From: Massilia kyonggiensis | GTDB lineage: Bacteria; Pseudomonadota; Gammaproteobacteria; Burkholderiales; Burkholderiaceae_D | Assembly (NCBI RefSeq): GCF_024756235.1 | Contig: NZ_JANUGY010000006.1 | Span: 1 to 64,000 of the forward strand | Direction: 5' to 3' | DNA: 64,000 nucleotides | In this document: positions 44,587 through 54,341 of the stretch, one piece after another | Layout: every line of letters begins with the position of its first letter | How positions within the stretch are numbered: the stretch's first letter is position 1 | The notes under the pieces: model-generated | The model's input: only the letters and a program-made list of their open reading frames with translations | Databases searched by the model: none | What the model was told of the DNA's origin: nothing | Program-made: the position numbers and the translations under genes

Positions 44587-45828
44587 TCAGTCGCGCACGT
44601 CGCCCAGCGCCGCCTTCACGGCGCTCACCCGTGCGGCGTGCACGGCCTCGGGAATTCTTTCCCGGTTCTCGACGTAGCGCGCCGCCACCTCGCCCGCGTT
44701 CACGCCGCGCGCCGCATCCAGCGCGCGCAGCAGGTAAGGCGCCTGCGGATAATCGCGGCTGCGCATTTCGTGGTTCTCGTCGCCGCGCCCGCGCGCATCG
44801 CATTCGGACGCCAGCAGCATCTGCGCGAAGCGGTCCGGCTTGCGGAACGCGTCGCAGCGTTCGAACAGGGTTACGATCGTGTTCGGCCGCAGCTCGAGCG
44901 CGCGGCTGACGTTGCCGTGCTCGCGCGCCGTCATCACGGCCAGGTCGCGGCACTCCGTCGGCACGCGCAGGCGCTTACTCAGTTCCGCGATCAGGCGCGG
45001 GCCCATGCCTTCGTGGCCATGGTGCTTCGGCCAGTGTTCGGGCGGCGTTGCCCCTTTACCCAGGTCGTGCATCAATGCGGCGAAGCGTACGGGCAGGTCG
45101 TAGCCCCGTTCGGCCGCATAGTCGATCACGAGCATCATGTGCACGCCCGTATCGACTTCGGGATGGTGCAGCGGCGGCTGCGGCACGCCCCACAGCGCAT
45201 CGAGCTCGGGCAGGATGCGCGCCAGCGCGCCGCAATCGCGCAGCACGTCCAGCATGCGCGACGGCTTTTGCTCCATCAGCCCGCGCGACAATTCCTGCCA
45301 CACGCGCTCCGGCACGAGTGCATCCACCTCGCCCGCCTCGACCATGCTCCGCATCAGCGCGAGCGTGGTATCGGCGACGGTGAAATCGGGAAAGCGCGCG
45401 GCGAAACGGGCCAGGCGCAAGATGCGCACGGGGTCTTCGGCGAACGCGGGCGACACGTGGCGAAACACGCGGTCCTTCAAATCCTGCAAGCCGCCGTACG
45501 GGTCGACGATGGTGCCGTCCTCGGCGCGCGCCATCGCATTGATGGTCAGGTCGCGCCGGATCAGGTCGTCTTCCAGTTTGACGTCCGGCGCGGTATGGAA
45601 CACGAAGCCGTGGTAGCCGGGCGCCGTCTTGCGCTCGGTGCGGGCGAGCGCGTATTCCTCGTGCGTGTCCGGGTGCAGGAAGACAGGAAAATCCTTGCCG
45701 ACGGGGCGGAACCCCTTGGCGATCATGTCCTCGGGCGTGGCGCCGACGACGACCCAGTCGTGGTCCTGCACGGGCAGCCCCAGCAGCTCATCGCGGACGG
45801 CGCCGCCGACGACGTACGCCTGCATCAT
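44587..45828 (-). CDS. cca: Multifunctional CCA-adding tRNA nucleotidyltransferase
   Basis: Protein of 413 residues. It has the class II nucleotidyltransferase head (YVVGGAVRDELLG, DHDWVVVG, RRDLTINAMA) and an HD domain (LMHDLGKG) as in the proteobacterial multifunctional enzyme with phosphatase activity. It adds or repairs the 3' CCA of tRNA. ATG 45828 overlaps the GST stop (ATGA); a second ATG at 45825 is equally possible. Last gene of the slt operon. Confidence 0.93.
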   Translation of the reverse strand: MMQAYVVGGAVRDELLGLPVQDHDWVVVGATPEDMIAKGFRPVGKDFPVFLHPDTHEEYALARTERKTAPGYHGFVFHTAPDVKLEDDLIRRDLTINAMARAEDGTIVDPYGGLQDLKDRVFRHVSPAFAEDPVRILRLARFAARFPDFTVADTTLALMRSMVEAGEVDALVPERVWQELSRGLMEQKPSRMLDVLRDCGALARILPELDALWGVPQPPLHHPEVDTGVHMMLVIDYAAERGYDLPVRFAALMHDLGKGATPPEHWPKHHGHEGMGPRLIAELSKRLRVPTECRDLAVMTAREHGNVSRALELRPNTIVTLFERCDAFRKPDRFAQMLLASECDARGRGDENHEMRSRDYPQAPYLLRALDAARGVNAGEVAARYVENRERIPEAVHAARVSAVKAALGDVRD

Positions 45829-46544
45829 TCGTCCGGCAGCAATTTTTCGTGGGCCTCGCCGATTTCCTTTTCCGCCATGGCTTCCTCGACCCAGCGCGCA
45901 ACGGCCGGGTGTGCGAGGACGCGTGCGCAGTAGGCCTGCAGCGCGGGCGCCAGCGCCACGCCATAGGTCTGGAAGCGCGTGACGACGGGCGCGAAGAAGG
46001 CGTCGGCGATGGAGAAATCGCCGAACAGGAAGTTGTGGTGACCGAAGCGGGACAGGCACTCTTCCCAGATCTCGCAGATGCGGCCGATGTCGGCCTGGGC
46101 ACCTGGCGTGCGGCCGCGGCCCGGCAGGCGCGCCTTGATGTTCATCGTCATCGCGGTACGCAGGTCGGTGAAGCCGGAGTGCATCTCGGCCACGACGGAG
46201 CGGGCCAGCGCGCGGGCGGCCACGTCCTGCGGCCACATATGCTTCTCAGGAAATTGCTCGGCGACGTATTCGCAGATGGCGAGGCTGTCCCAGATCGTCA
46301 TCTCGCCGGCCAGCAGCACGGGCACGCGGCCGGATGCCGAATACTGCGCGATGTTGGTGGCGGTGTCCGGCTGGTCGAGCAGGACGCGCACTTCCGTGAA
46401 CGGGATGCCGGCGGCGACGAGCGCCACCCAGGGCCGCATCGACCACGAAGAGTAATTCTTGTTGCCGATGACCAGCGTCAGGCCGGCCTGGCGTGCGTTG
46501 TCGAGGGTCTGCGTCAAAGTCGGGTCGAGTTCGAGAGTCTGCAT
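45825..46544 (-). CDS. Glutathione S-transferase
   Basis: Protein of 239 residues with an N-terminal thioredoxin-like GST domain (IGNKNYSSWSMRPWVAL; the catalytic serine or tyrosine probably lies in NYSSWS; cis-proline in SGRVPVL) and an all-helical C-terminal domain. Likely detoxifies electrophiles. Coupled to cca by overlap and starting 21 bases after the preceding gene. Confidence 0.88.
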   Translation of the reverse strand: MQTLELDPTLTQTLDNARQAGLTLVIGNKNYSSWSMRPWVALVAAGIPFTEVRVLLDQPDTATNIAQYSASGRVPVLLAGEMTIWDSLAICEYVAEQFPEKHMWPQDVAARALARSVVAEMHSGFTDLRTAMTMNIKARLPGRGRTPGAQADIGRICEIWEECLSRFGHHNFLFGDFSIADAFFAPVVTRFQTYGVALAPALQAYCARVLAHPAVARWVEEAMAEKEIGEAHEKLLPDE

Positions 46545-46565
46545 GATGTGGCGTGATCGTTGAGG

Positions 46566-47531
46566 TCAGCGTCCGGCACGGGCGCGCAGGACGTCGAGTC
46601 CGCCGGGCGGCGCCAGGTACTGCGGCGCGACGGCCTCGAGCGCCGTGAGCTTGATTCCCAGCGCCGCTGTTGTCAAGACTTTATTGTCCCTGGACGGGTG
46701 GACGACGTTGTCGACCTTCATCGAATCGAGATTGTCGCGCGTGATGACGGGCTCGCCCGGCAGCAGCTCGAACAACATCGCCTGCAGCCGCGCGAGCGCG
46801 TCCGGCAGCGCGATCACCTTGCGCTCATGGCCGGCATAGCGCCCCGCCAGCCGCACCAGTTCTCCCAGTTCATAGACCTGCGGCCCGCCCAGTTCATAGA
46901 TGAGGCCGGCCGTGTGCGGATCGAGCAGCGCACGCACGAACGCCTCGGCCACGTCGCCCACGTACACGGGCTGGAAGCGCGCGTGCGCACAGGCGAGCGG
47001 GACGATGGGCAGATGGCGCTGCAGGCGCGCGAACATGTTGAGAAATTTGTCTTCCGGGCCGAACACGACGGACGGCCGGAAGATCGTCGCCGCGACGCTG
47101 GCCTGGCTCGCCGCGGCCGCCTCGCCGTCGGCCTTCGAACGCTGGTACATCGACGGACCGTTGCGGTCGGCCCCCAGCGCACTCATGTGCAGGTAGCGCG
47201 GCACGCCTTCAGCCGCGCAGGCTGCGGCGATGCGGCGCGGCAAATCGACATGGGCACGGCGGAAATCCGGCCCGTACGGATCGCCGCGGCGTGAATGGAG
47301 GATGCCGACCAGGTTGATCACGGCATCGCGCCCGGCCACGAGCTTGCGGAGCGCCGCGTCGTCGTACGGATCGGCCTGCACGATGTCGACGCCCAGCGGC
47401 ATCAGGTGCATCGCGTGGCTTTCGTGCCGCGTGGGCACGGCGACGTCGATGGCGTGCTCGGCCAGCCTGGCCGCCAGGTGGCTGCCGATGAATCCGGTCC
47501 CGCCGAACATTACGACCGATTGCGCGTGCAT
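46566..47531 (-). CDS. NDUFA9-like NAD(P)-binding epimerase-family protein
   Basis: Protein of 321 residues with an atypical SDR/epimerase Rossmann fold (MFGGTGFIGSHLAARL at the N terminus) of the complex I NDUFA9 type. It lacks an obvious YxxxK pair in the usual context (YQRSKADGE is the nearest). Bacterial members have no settled role; quinone biosynthesis or respiratory assembly have been proposed. ATG 47531 is chosen over a longer frame. Between slt and GST genes in one operon. Confidence 0.82.
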   Translation of the reverse strand: MHAQSVVMFGGTGFIGSHLAARLAEHAIDVAVPTRHESHAMHLMPLGVDIVQADPYDDAALRKLVAGRDAVINLVGILHSRRGDPYGPDFRRAHVDLPRRIAAACAAEGVPRYLHMSALGADRNGPSMYQRSKADGEAAAASQASVAATIFRPSVVFGPEDKFLNMFARLQRHLPIVPLACAHARFQPVYVGDVAEAFVRALLDPHTAGLIYELGGPQVYELGELVRLAGRYAGHERKVIALPDALARLQAMLFELLPGEPVITRDNLDSMKVDNVVHPSRDNKVLTTAALGIKLTALEAVAPQYLAPPGGLDVLRARAGR

Positions 47532-47547
47532 GCTGTCTCCTGCTGGT

Positions 47548-49614
47548 TTAGGGAAGGCCGATGCCCCCGCCACGCGGCGTGATCGTGCCCAGGCGCGCCT
47601 TGAGCGATTGCGGACGCTTCTCGAACAGCGCGGCATAATTCGTCGCGTTCGACATCACGTTGCGCACGTAGGTTCGCGTTTCCTCGAACGGGATCGACTC
47701 CACGAACACGGCCCCTTCCATCGGCGCCGTCAACAGCCCACGCCACGTGCGCGCCCGCCCCGGCCCGGCGTTGTACGCAGCCGTCGCCAGCACCTGCGAG
47801 CCTTCCGCATTGTTCAGCACCATGTTCAGGTAATTGGTGCCGAGCACGATGTTCGTCCGGATATCGCTGAGCATGCCGTGGCCGTAATCCGTCAGGCCGA
47901 TCTTTTCCGCGACCCACTTACCGGTCGACGGCATCACCTGCATCAGCCCGGATGCACCCACGCCCGACTGCGCATCCGTGACGAAGCGCGATTCCTGGCG
48001 GATGAGGCCGTAGACCCACGCCTGGTCGAGGCCGAGGCCCTGCGCGGTGGGATGCAGGATGTCGTTGTGCGGCGCCGGGAAGCGCTGGGTGTAGTCGAAT
48101 TCTGTGCGCGTGCGTTCCGACGTGGACAGCATGCGGTCGAGGATATCGTTCTGGCGCGCAAACTCGGCGGCGGCCAGCAACTGGCGTTCCGTGAACCCGT
48201 TGAGCGTCCAGTTCCATTCGCGCGTGCCTTCGAAGCGCATGCGCATCGAAAAGAATTTTAAAGCGCGTTTGAAGCCGGGGTGCGTGGCCACCTGCGCCAG
48301 CTCGGCCGGCGTCGGGGGCGCGGCGCTGGGCGGGATGCTGATCTGCATGCCCAGCTCTTCCATCGCCAGCTGTCCATAAAAACTGTTCTGGTCGGCGATG
48401 CGGCGGAACAGCGCCTGCCCATCCTCGCGCCGGCCTTCGGCCTGCAGCGCGCGGCCCAGCCAGTACGTCCAGACGGGCTCGTCGTGTTGCTGCGGCGGCA
48501 TCGCCTCGATGGTCGACCGCACCGTCTTCCAGTCGCCGCGGCGCAGCGCGATGCGCGTTTTCCACTCCAGCTGGAACCACGTCAGCGGTGCCCCTTCCGC
48601 CTTTTTCCAATCGTCATACGCTTCGGGCGCCAGGGTCAGCGATGCGGCCAGCGCGATGTTCGCCCAGCCGATCGCCCTCTCCTCGGCCGACAGTTTCGAT
48701 GCATTCTTGTTCAGCGCCACCGTCGCCAGCTTCAAGCTCGTGCGCGCCATGCGGCCGATGGCGACGAGGTAGATCTCGTGATCGGCACGCGTGCTGCCGA
48801 TGCCGCGCGCCATCGCCACGGCCGGCAGGTCGACGGCCTGCGCGGCACGCGTGTCGGACGCGCCCAGCAGGAGCGCCGTGCGGCGCGACGGCCCCGTCGC
48901 GTGCATCTCGCCGGCCAGGCGCAGCTGGGCCAGCAAGTCATTGTTCGTGAACTGGCCGGACTGGACGAGCTGGTTGACGAGCGCGGCGCAGGCTTCGCCG
49001 TACAGCGGCGGATTGTCGAGCAGCACGCGTGCTTCGGCCGCAACGTTCTGTCCTTTCGACGCGCGCGACAGCAAGGCGTAGCACTTGACCTGGTAATCGT
49101 CCTTCTTGACGAACAGGGGCAGCTCGCGGTCGAAGTTGACCCAGTCGCGCTTGCGGCCGAGCTCGAGCAACCAGTCGTTGCGCAGACGGTCGGCGATGGC
49201 GCTGCCTTCGTAACGTTTCAGGAAATCCAGGATTTCCTCGTTGGAAGCGTCGCGCAGCCGCGGTTTGAGCCGATAATAGTCGACGTACGACGGAATCGCG
49301 TAGTCCGGCAGCCGTGCCGCCAGCGCCGCGGCTTTATCCGCATCGTTCTTGCGGGCGGCGTCGCGCAGTTGCGCAAAGAGCTCGTCCTGCTCGCGGCTGG
49401 CGTCCGCTTGCGGGCCGGGCGCCACGACAGGAGGAGCGGGCGGCAGCCCTGCAGGCGACAGCGCGCTCGGCGCAGGTACCGCCGTCGGCGCAGCCTGGGC
49501 CGCGGCATCGGGCGACGCGAGGAAGAGCAGGCTGGAGGCGGCCACGACGGTGCCGGCTGCCAGTGTCTGCGACATCGATAATGCAATATTCAATGTAGGC
49601 TTCATTTCATCCAT
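47548..49614 (-). CDS. slt: Soluble lytic murein transglycosylase
   Basis: Protein of 688 residues: signal peptide, a long helical superhelix (U-shaped ring as in Slt70) and a C-terminal SLT domain with the catalytic glutamate in GLIRQESRF, plus SGVGASGLMQVMPST. It cleaves peptidoglycan in the periplasm. First gene of the slt-NDUFA9-GST-cca operon. ATG 49614 or 49605 can start it; with the first, its start codon overlaps that of the divergent cyclo-ligase. Confidence 0.92.
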   Translation of the reverse strand: MDEMKPTLNIALSMSQTLAAGTVVAASSLLFLASPDAAAQAAPTAVPAPSALSPAGLPPAPPVVAPGPQADASREQDELFAQLRDAARKNDADKAAALAARLPDYAIPSYVDYYRLKPRLRDASNEEILDFLKRYEGSAIADRLRNDWLLELGRKRDWVNFDRELPLFVKKDDYQVKCYALLSRASKGQNVAAEARVLLDNPPLYGEACAALVNQLVQSGQFTNNDLLAQLRLAGEMHATGPSRRTALLLGASDTRAAQAVDLPAVAMARGIGSTRADHEIYLVAIGRMARTSLKLATVALNKNASKLSAEERAIGWANIALAASLTLAPEAYDDWKKAEGAPLTWFQLEWKTRIALRRGDWKTVRSTIEAMPPQQHDEPVWTYWLGRALQAEGRREDGQALFRRIADQNSFYGQLAMEELGMQISIPPSAAPPTPAELAQVATHPGFKRALKFFSMRMRFEGTREWNWTLNGFTERQLLAAAEFARQNDILDRMLSTSERTRTEFDYTQRFPAPHNDILHPTAQGLGLDQAWVYGLIRQESRFVTDAQSGVGASGLMQVMPSTGKWVAEKIGLTDYGHGMLSDIRTNIVLGTNYLNMVLNNAEGSQVLATAAYNAGPGRARTWRGLLTAPMEGAVFVESIPFEETRTYVRNVMSNATNYAALFEKRPQSLKARLGTITPRGGGIGLP

Positions 49615-50218
49615 GACCGGCGATTCAAGAATACCATGCCCCTCGAGCCCGAGCGTGGCGGACGAGAAACAGGCGGCGAAAACGGCATTGCGCAAGGCGC
49701 TCAGGACTGCACGTGGGGGGCTTGATCCCGCAATCAAGGTCCAGTGGGATGCACATATCGGTGCGCAAGTCGTTGCGTGGTGGAGATTGCGCCAGGTAAG
49801 TGTCATGGGTGTGTACTGGCCGCTGGCCGGCGAGCCCGACCTGCGCGCGGCGTATGCGGAACTGCACCAGGCCGGCGTGCGCCTGGCGCTGCCCGTCGTG
49901 ATGGAACGCGATGCGCCGCTGACGTTCACGGAGTGGACGCCCGGCGAAGCCATGTTGCCGGACGAAGCCGGCGTGCAGGTGCCGGCCCAACTGCGCTTCA
50001 TCGAGCGCCCGCCCGCCCTGCTGATCCCCTGCCTCGGCTTCAATGCCGAGGGGTATCGCCTCGGCTATGGCGGCGGCTATTACGACCGCACGCTGGAACA
50101 ACCGCCGCGCCCGCACACCTTGGGCATTGCCTACAGTAACCAGGAAGCCCAGTTCTCGCACGCGCCGCACGATGTGCCGCTGGACGTGATCGTGACGGAA
50201 ACCACCAACGTCACGTGA
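49613..50218 (+). CDS. 5-formyltetrahydrofolate cyclo-ligase
   Basis: Protein of 201 residues with the ATP-binding block AEKQ/ALRKALR near the N terminus (DEKQAAKTALRKAL) and the C-terminal GFNAEGYRLGYGGGYYDRTL motif. It converts 5-formyl-THF to 5,10-methenyl-THF. ATG 49613 overlaps the divergent slt start; GTG 49655, just before ADEKQ, is an alternative giving a family-like start. Convergent with metF. Confidence 0.9.
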   Translation: MTGDSRIPCPSSPSVADEKQAAKTALRKALRTARGGLDPAIKVQWDAHIGAQVVAWWRLRQVSVMGVYWPLAGEPDLRAAYAELHQAGVRLALPVVMERDAPLTFTEWTPGEAMLPDEAGVQVPAQLRFIERPPALLIPCLGFNAEGYRLGYGGGYYDRTLEQPPRPHTLGIAYSNQEAQFSHAPHDVPLDVIVTETTNVT

Positions 50219-50220
50219 TG

Positions 50221-50257
50221 AAAAAAAGCCCGTGCGGCCTTCCGGTCGTACGGGCTT
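50221..50257 (-). terminator. Intrinsic terminator of metF
   Basis: On the minus strand a long GC-rich hairpin (AAGCCCGTACGACC, loop GGAA, GGCCGCACGGGCTT, with G-U pairs) is followed by a run of T (complement of 50221-50227). It ends the metK-to-metF unit and also overlaps the end of the cyclo-ligase gene. Confidence 0.8.
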
Positions 50258-50277
50258 CGGTGGCGCAGGACGCCGGA

Positions 50278-51111
50278 TCAGGCAGCCGTGATGCGCTGCC
50301 AGATCGCGGTCGTGGCCGCCGCCTGGTTCATGCTGTAGAAATGCAGGCCGGGCGCGCCGCCCGCGAGCAATTTCTCGCAGAGGCCGCTGACGACATCCAG
50401 CCCGAACGCCTTGATCGACGCCGAATCGTCGCCGAAGCTGGCCAGCTTCAGACGGATCCAGCGCGGAATCTCGGCGCCGCACATGTCGGAGAAACGCATC
50501 AGCTGCGTGTAGTTCGTGATCGGCATGATGCCGGCCACGATGGGCACGTCCACGCCCAGCTTGCGTGCGTTGTCGACGAACTGGAAGTACGCGTCCGGAT
50601 TGTAGAAATACTGCGTGATCGCGGCATTCGCGCCGGCCTGCACCTTGCGGGCGAAGGCCTGCAGGTCGTCCTGCGGCGACTTGGCCTGCGGATGCATTTC
50701 CGGATACGCGGCCACCTCGATGTGGAACCAGTCGCCCGTTTCCTGGCGGATGAACTCGACGAGGTCGCTGGCATAGCGCAGTTCGCCCGCACCGCCATAA
50801 CCGCTCGGCAAGTCACCGCGCAGCGCCACGAGGCGGCGGATGCCCTTCTCCTTGAATTCCTGCAGGATCGCGCGGATCGATTCGCGCGTGCCGCCCACGC
50901 ACGACAGGTGCGGTGCGGCGTCGTGGCCTTCGGCCAGGATCTCGAGCACGGTCGACAGCGTGCCATGCTGCGTACTGCCGCCGGCGCCGAACGTCACGGA
51001 GAAATACTTCGGATTCAGCTCGGCCAGCTTCTGCCGAGCCACGCGCAGCTTGTCCGCACCCTCGGGGGTCTTGGGCGGGAAAAACTCGATACTGATGTTA
51101 GGGGTTTCCAT
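50278..51111 (-). CDS. metF: 5,10-methylenetetrahydrofolate reductase
   Basis: Protein of 277 residues with the MetF barrel: ISIEFFPPKTPEG at the start, VTFGAGGSTQ, and RRLVALRGDLPSGYG. It reduces 5,10-methylene-THF to 5-methyl-THF with FAD, supplying methyl groups for methionine. ATG 51111 overlaps the 3' end of the holin-like gene by 14 bases. Part of the methyl-cycle operon. Confidence 0.95.
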   Translation of the reverse strand: METPNISIEFFPPKTPEGADKLRVARQKLAELNPKYFSVTFGAGGSTQHGTLSTVLEILAEGHDAAPHLSCVGGTRESIRAILQEFKEKGIRRLVALRGDLPSGYGGAGELRYASDLVEFIRQETGDWFHIEVAAYPEMHPQAKSPQDDLQAFARKVQAGANAAITQYFYNPDAYFQFVDNARKLGVDVPIVAGIMPITNYTQLMRFSDMCGAEIPRWIRLKLASFGDDSASIKAFGLDVVSGLCEKLLAGGAPGLHFYSMNQAAATTAIWQRITAA

Positions 51112-51451
51112 CTTTGTTGAGTAATAAGGTAGAAAGCGCCCACGAAATGACACTGTACAGGATCGCCGCCAGGAACGCGGACCCGAACCCCGCCACGTGG
51201 AAGCCTCCGACGACGTTCGCGACCAGCCAGAACAGCAGCGCGTTGATCACCAGGATGAACAGGCCTAGCGACACGACCGTCACGGGCAAGGTCAGCACGA
51301 CGAGCACGGGACGGATGATCGTGTTCACGAGGCCGAGAACGAGGGCCGCCACGAGGGCGGCGCCGACGTTGTCGACCGATACCGAGTGCATCAGGTAAGG
51401 CAGGGCCATCAGGGCCGCCGCATTGATCAGCCAGGTCAGGAGCAGGCGCAT
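51098..51451 (-). CDS. Phage-holin-family small membrane protein
   Basis: Protein of 117 residues with four hydrophobic helices, of the phage holin superfamily IV type (LVLGLVNTIIRPVLVVLTLP). Despite the family name it is a chromosomal gene conserved between ahcY and metF in betaproteobacteria; there are no phage genes nearby. Function unknown. It overlaps metF by 14 bases and follows ahcY by 86 bases. Confidence 0.85.
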   Translation of the reverse strand: MRLLLTWLINAAALMALPYLMHSVSVDNVGAALVAALVLGLVNTIIRPVLVVLTLPVTVVSLGLFILVINALLFWLVANVVGGFHVAGFGSAFLAAILYSVISWALSTLLLNKDGNP

Positions 51452-51537
51452 GGTTGTGTCTTTCGTGAGGAGTTAGCGGCACCGCCGGGATGGAATCCGG
51501 CGGTGCCCAGTATCAATTCACGGAAGAGCTTACCAGA

Positions 51538-52953
51538 TCAATAACGGTAGTGTTCCGGCTTGTACGGGCCTTCCTTGCTCACCGAGATGTAGGCGGCTTG
51601 CTCTTCGGTCAGCTCGGTCAGCTGGGCGTTGAGCTTCTTCAGCTGCAGGCGGGCGACTTTCTCGTCCAGCTTCTTCGGCAGCGTGTACACGCCGACCGGG
51701 TAGGCGGCGGTATTGGTGAACAGTTCGATCTGAGCGATGGTCTGGTTCGCGAACGACGAGCTCATCACGTACGACGGATGACCCGTGCCGCAGCCCAGGT
51801 TCACGAGGCGTCCTTCGGCCAGTAGGATGATGCGCTTGCCATCCGGGAAGATCACGTGATCGACCTGCGGCTTGATGTTTTCCCACTCGTACTTGCGCAG
51901 CGCGGCGACTTCGATTTCGTTGTCGAAGTGGCCGATGTTGCAGACGATCGCCTGGTCCTTCATGCGCAGCATGTGCTGTTCGGTGATCACGTGGTAATTG
52001 CCCGTGCAGGTGACGAAGATGTCGCCGTGTTCGGCGGCCATGTCCATCGTCACGACGCGGTAGCCTTCCATCGCGGCCTGCAGCGCGCAGATCGGATCGA
52101 TCTCGGTGACCCACACCTGGGCCGACAGCGCGCGCAGCGCCTGGGCCGAACCTTTACCGACGTCACCGTAACCGGCCACGACGGCGATCTTGCCGGCAAC
52201 CATCACGTCCGTCGCGCGCTTGATGCCATCGACGAGCGATTCGCGGCAGCCGTACAGGTTGTCGAACTTCGATTTCGTCACGGAGTCGTTGACGTTGATG
52301 GCCGGGAACGCCAGCTTGCCTTCCGCGTGCATCTGGTACAGGCGGTGCACGCCGGTGGTGGTTTCTTCCGTCACGCCCTGGATCTGCGGCAGGCGCTTCG
52401 AGTACCACTGCGGATCGATGGCCAGGCGGCCCTTGATGGCGTTGAACAGGCAGATTTCTTCTTCCGAACCCGGCTTGTCCAGCACCGAGATGTCCTTCTC
52501 CGCGCGCACGCCCAGGTGTAGCAGCAGCGTGGCGTCGCCGCCGTCGTCCAGGATCATGTTGGCGTAGACGTCATCGCCCCATTCGAAGATGCGGTGGGTG
52601 TAGTCCCAGTATTCGTCCAGCGTCTCGCCCTTGACGGCGAACACGGGCGTGCCGACCGACGCGATGGCGGCGGCGGCGTGGTCCTGCGTCGAGTAGATGT
52701 TGCACGAGGCCCAGCGCACTTGCGCGCCGAGGGCTTCCAGCGTGCGGATCAGCACGGCGGTCTGGATGGTCATGTGCAGCGAACCGGCGATGCGCGCGCC
52801 CTTCAGCGGCTGGGCGGCCGCGTATTCGTCGCGGATGGCCATCAGGCCCGGCATTTCGGTTTCGGCGATGCGGATTTCCTTCTCGCCCCACGAGGCGAGG
52901 CCGATGTCGGCAACGAGGTAGTCCTGGGTGGTGTCTTTGAGTACGGCGCTCAT
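51538..52953 (-). CDS. ahcY: S-adenosylhomocysteine hydrolase
   Basis: Protein of 471 residues, the long bacterial form. The NAD-binding motif is [12 protein letters not shown], and [16 protein letters not shown] plus the C-terminal KPEHYRY are typical. It splits SAH to adenosine and homocysteine. ATG 52953 has AGGAGG five bases upstream; a GTG one codon earlier is not needed. Its leader carries an SAH riboswitch, so high SAH should turn it on. Confidence 0.97.
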   Translation of the reverse strand: MSAVLKDTTQDYLVADIGLASWGEKEIRIAETEMPGLMAIRDEYAAAQPLKGARIAGSLHMTIQTAVLIRTLEALGAQVRWASCNIYSTQDHAAAAIASVGTPVFAVKGETLDEYWDYTHRIFEWGDDVYANMILDDGGDATLLLHLGVRAEKDISVLDKPGSEEEICLFNAIKGRLAIDPQWYSKRLPQIQGVTEETTTGVHRLYQMHAEGKLAFPAINVNDSVTKSKFDNLYGCRESLVDGIKRATDVMVAGKIAVVAGYGDVGKGSAQALRALSAQVWVTEIDPICALQAAMEGYRVVTMDMAAEHGDIFVTCTGNYHVITEQHMLRMKDQAIVCNIGHFDNEIEVAALRKYEWENIKPQVDHVIFPDGKRIILLAEGRLVNLGCGTGHPSYVMSSSFANQTIAQIELFTNTAAYPVGVYTLPKKLDEKVARLQLKKLNAQLTELTEEQAAYISVSKEGPYKPEHYRY

Positions 52954-52985
52954 CACGCCCTCCTTTCAAGTTAAGAAAAAAGTAA

Positions 52986-53050
52986 CGTGAGCGCGGTGTT
53001 GATGATCCGAGCCTGGCGAGATGGGGAATCTCGTCGCAACGCTCCTCGGA
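52986..53050 (-). promoter_or_regulatory. SAH riboswitch
   Basis: On the minus strand the leader reads CCGAGGAGCGTTGCGACGAG, a variable hairpin, then CCAGGCTCGG and CGCGCTCA, which form the two stems and pseudoknot of the S-adenosylhomocysteine riboswitch. The pairs CCGAG/CTCGG and GAGCG/CGCTC are exact. It lies about 33 bases before ahcY. The class is known to raise expression of SAH-recycling genes on ligand binding. Confidence 0.93.
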
Positions 53051-53057
53051 ACGGGTA

Positions 53058-53086
53058 AGTGTAGCACGGTGGGCAGGTTATGCCCA
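53058..53086 (-). promoter_or_regulatory. Candidate ahcY promoter
   Basis: On the minus strand TGGGCA, a 17-base spacer and TACACT place a start site just before the riboswitch. The -35 box lies inside the hairpin at 53067-53089, so termination of metK and initiation of ahcY may share sequence. Confidence 0.4.
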
Positions 53087-53113
53087 CCGTCTGCGGGCGT
53101 TTTGCAACGCCCG
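53067..53113 (-). terminator. Two hairpins after metK
   Basis: Two perfect stems follow the metK stop: 8 bp with a GCAA loop on the minus strand (53094-53113) and 9 bp (53067-53075 with 53081-53089). Neither has a clear U-run, so termination may be partial, leaving read-through to ahcY. Confidence 0.5.
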
Positions 53114-53120
53114 GGGGACT

Positions 53121-54290
53121 TTATGCGAGACCAGCTTCGGCGCGCAGCAGCGCGGCCTTGTCGGTGCGCTCCCACGTGAATTCCGGCTCTTCGCGGCCGA
53201 AGTGGCCGTAGGCGGCCGACTTCGCGTAGATCGGACGCAGCAGGTCGAGCATCTGCACGATGCCTTTCGGGCGCAGGTCGAAGTGTTCCATCACCAGTTC
53301 GGCGATCTTCTCGTCCGAAATGACGCCGGTGCCTTCCGTATAGACCGTGATGTTGATCGGACGGGCCACGCCGATCGCGTAGCTGACCTGCACCTGGCAC
53401 TGGCGCGCCAGGCCGGCGGCCACGACGTTCTTGGCGACGTAGCGGGCGGCGTAGGCGGCCGAGCGGTCGACCTTGGACGGGTCCTTGCCGGAGAATGCGC
53501 CGCCGCCGTGCGGTGCGGCACCGCCGTACGTGTCGACGATGATCTTGCGGCCGGTCAGGCCGCAGTCGCCCTGCGGACCGCCGATGACGAAGCGGCCGGT
53601 CGGGTTGACCAGGTAGCGGGTGTCCTGCAGCCACTCGCGCGGCAGCACGGGCTTGATGATCTCTTCGATCACCGCTTCCTCGATCTGGCTGTGGCTGACT
53701 TCCGGCGCGTGCTGGGTCGACAGCACGACGGTGTTCACGGACACCGGGCGGCCATTGACGTAGCGCAGCGTGACCTGGGACTTCGCGTCCGGACGCAGCC
53801 ACGGCAGGCGGCCGTCCTTGCGCAGCTGCGACTGGCGCTCGACGAGGCGGTGCGCATAATAAATCGCGGCCGGCATCAGTTCCGGCGTCTCGTCGCACGC
53901 GTAGCCGAACATCAGGCCCTGGTCGCCCGCACCCTGGTCGAGGTCGATGCCCGCGCCTTCGTCGACGCCCTGGGCGATGTCCGGCGACTGCTTGTCGTAG
54001 GCGACCAGCACGGCGCAACCTTTATAGTCGATGCCGTAGTCGGTGTTGTCGTAACCGATGCGCTTGATGGTATTGCGTGCAACTTGAATATAATCGACGT
54101 TTGCGTGCGTCGTGATCTCCCCGGCCAGGACGACCAGACCCGTGTTGCACAGGGTCTCGGCAGCCACGCGCGCGCGCGGATCCTGCTCCAGGATGGCGTC
54201 GAGGATGGCGTCGGAAATCTGGTCGGCGACTTTGTCCGGGTGGCCTTCCGACACGGACTCGGAAGTGAAGAGGTAATCGTTGGAAGACAT
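53121..54290 (-). CDS. metK: S-adenosylmethionine synthetase
   Basis: Protein of 389 residues with family signatures [31 protein letters not shown] and [16 protein letters not shown]. It makes SAM from methionine and ATP in the cytoplasm. First gene of the methyl-cycle cluster metK, ahcY, holin-like, metF. The leader (54291-54345) contains a terminator-like hairpin. Confidence 0.97.
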   Translation of the reverse strand: MSSNDYLFTSESVSEGHPDKVADQISDAILDAILEQDPRARVAAETLCNTGLVVLAGEITTHANVDYIQVARNTIKRIGYDNTDYGIDYKGCAVLVAYDKQSPDIAQGVDEGAGIDLDQGAGDQGLMFGYACDETPELMPAAIYYAHRLVERQSQLRKDGRLPWLRPDAKSQVTLRYVNGRPVSVNTVVLSTQHAPEVSHSQIEEAVIEEIIKPVLPREWLQDTRYLVNPTGRFVIGGPQGDCGLTGRKIIVDTYGGAAPHGGGAFSGKDPSKVDRSAAYAARYVAKNVVAAGLARQCQVQVSYAIGVARPINITVYTEGTGVISDEKIAELVMEHFDLRPKGIVQMLDLLRPIYAKSAAYGHFGREEPEFTWERTDKAALLRAEAGLA

Positions 54291-54311
54291 TAAGGCTCCT
54301 GATACTGTTGT

Positions 54312-54341
54312 AAAAATTGCCGCAGTACCAAGGCCTGCGAC
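54312..54341 (-). promoter_or_regulatory. Terminator-like hairpin in the metK leader
   Basis: On the minus strand GTCGCAG (54341-54335) pairs with CTGCGGC (54325-54319) and is followed by AATTTTT, 22 bases before the metK start. It looks like an intrinsic terminator or attenuator. No known SAM riboswitch class is recognised in front of it. Confidence 0.4.

Noticed and set aside
51098..51451. Holin-family gene as a prophage sign
   Set aside because: No other phage genes; it sits in a metabolic operon and belongs to a chromosomal holin-like family.
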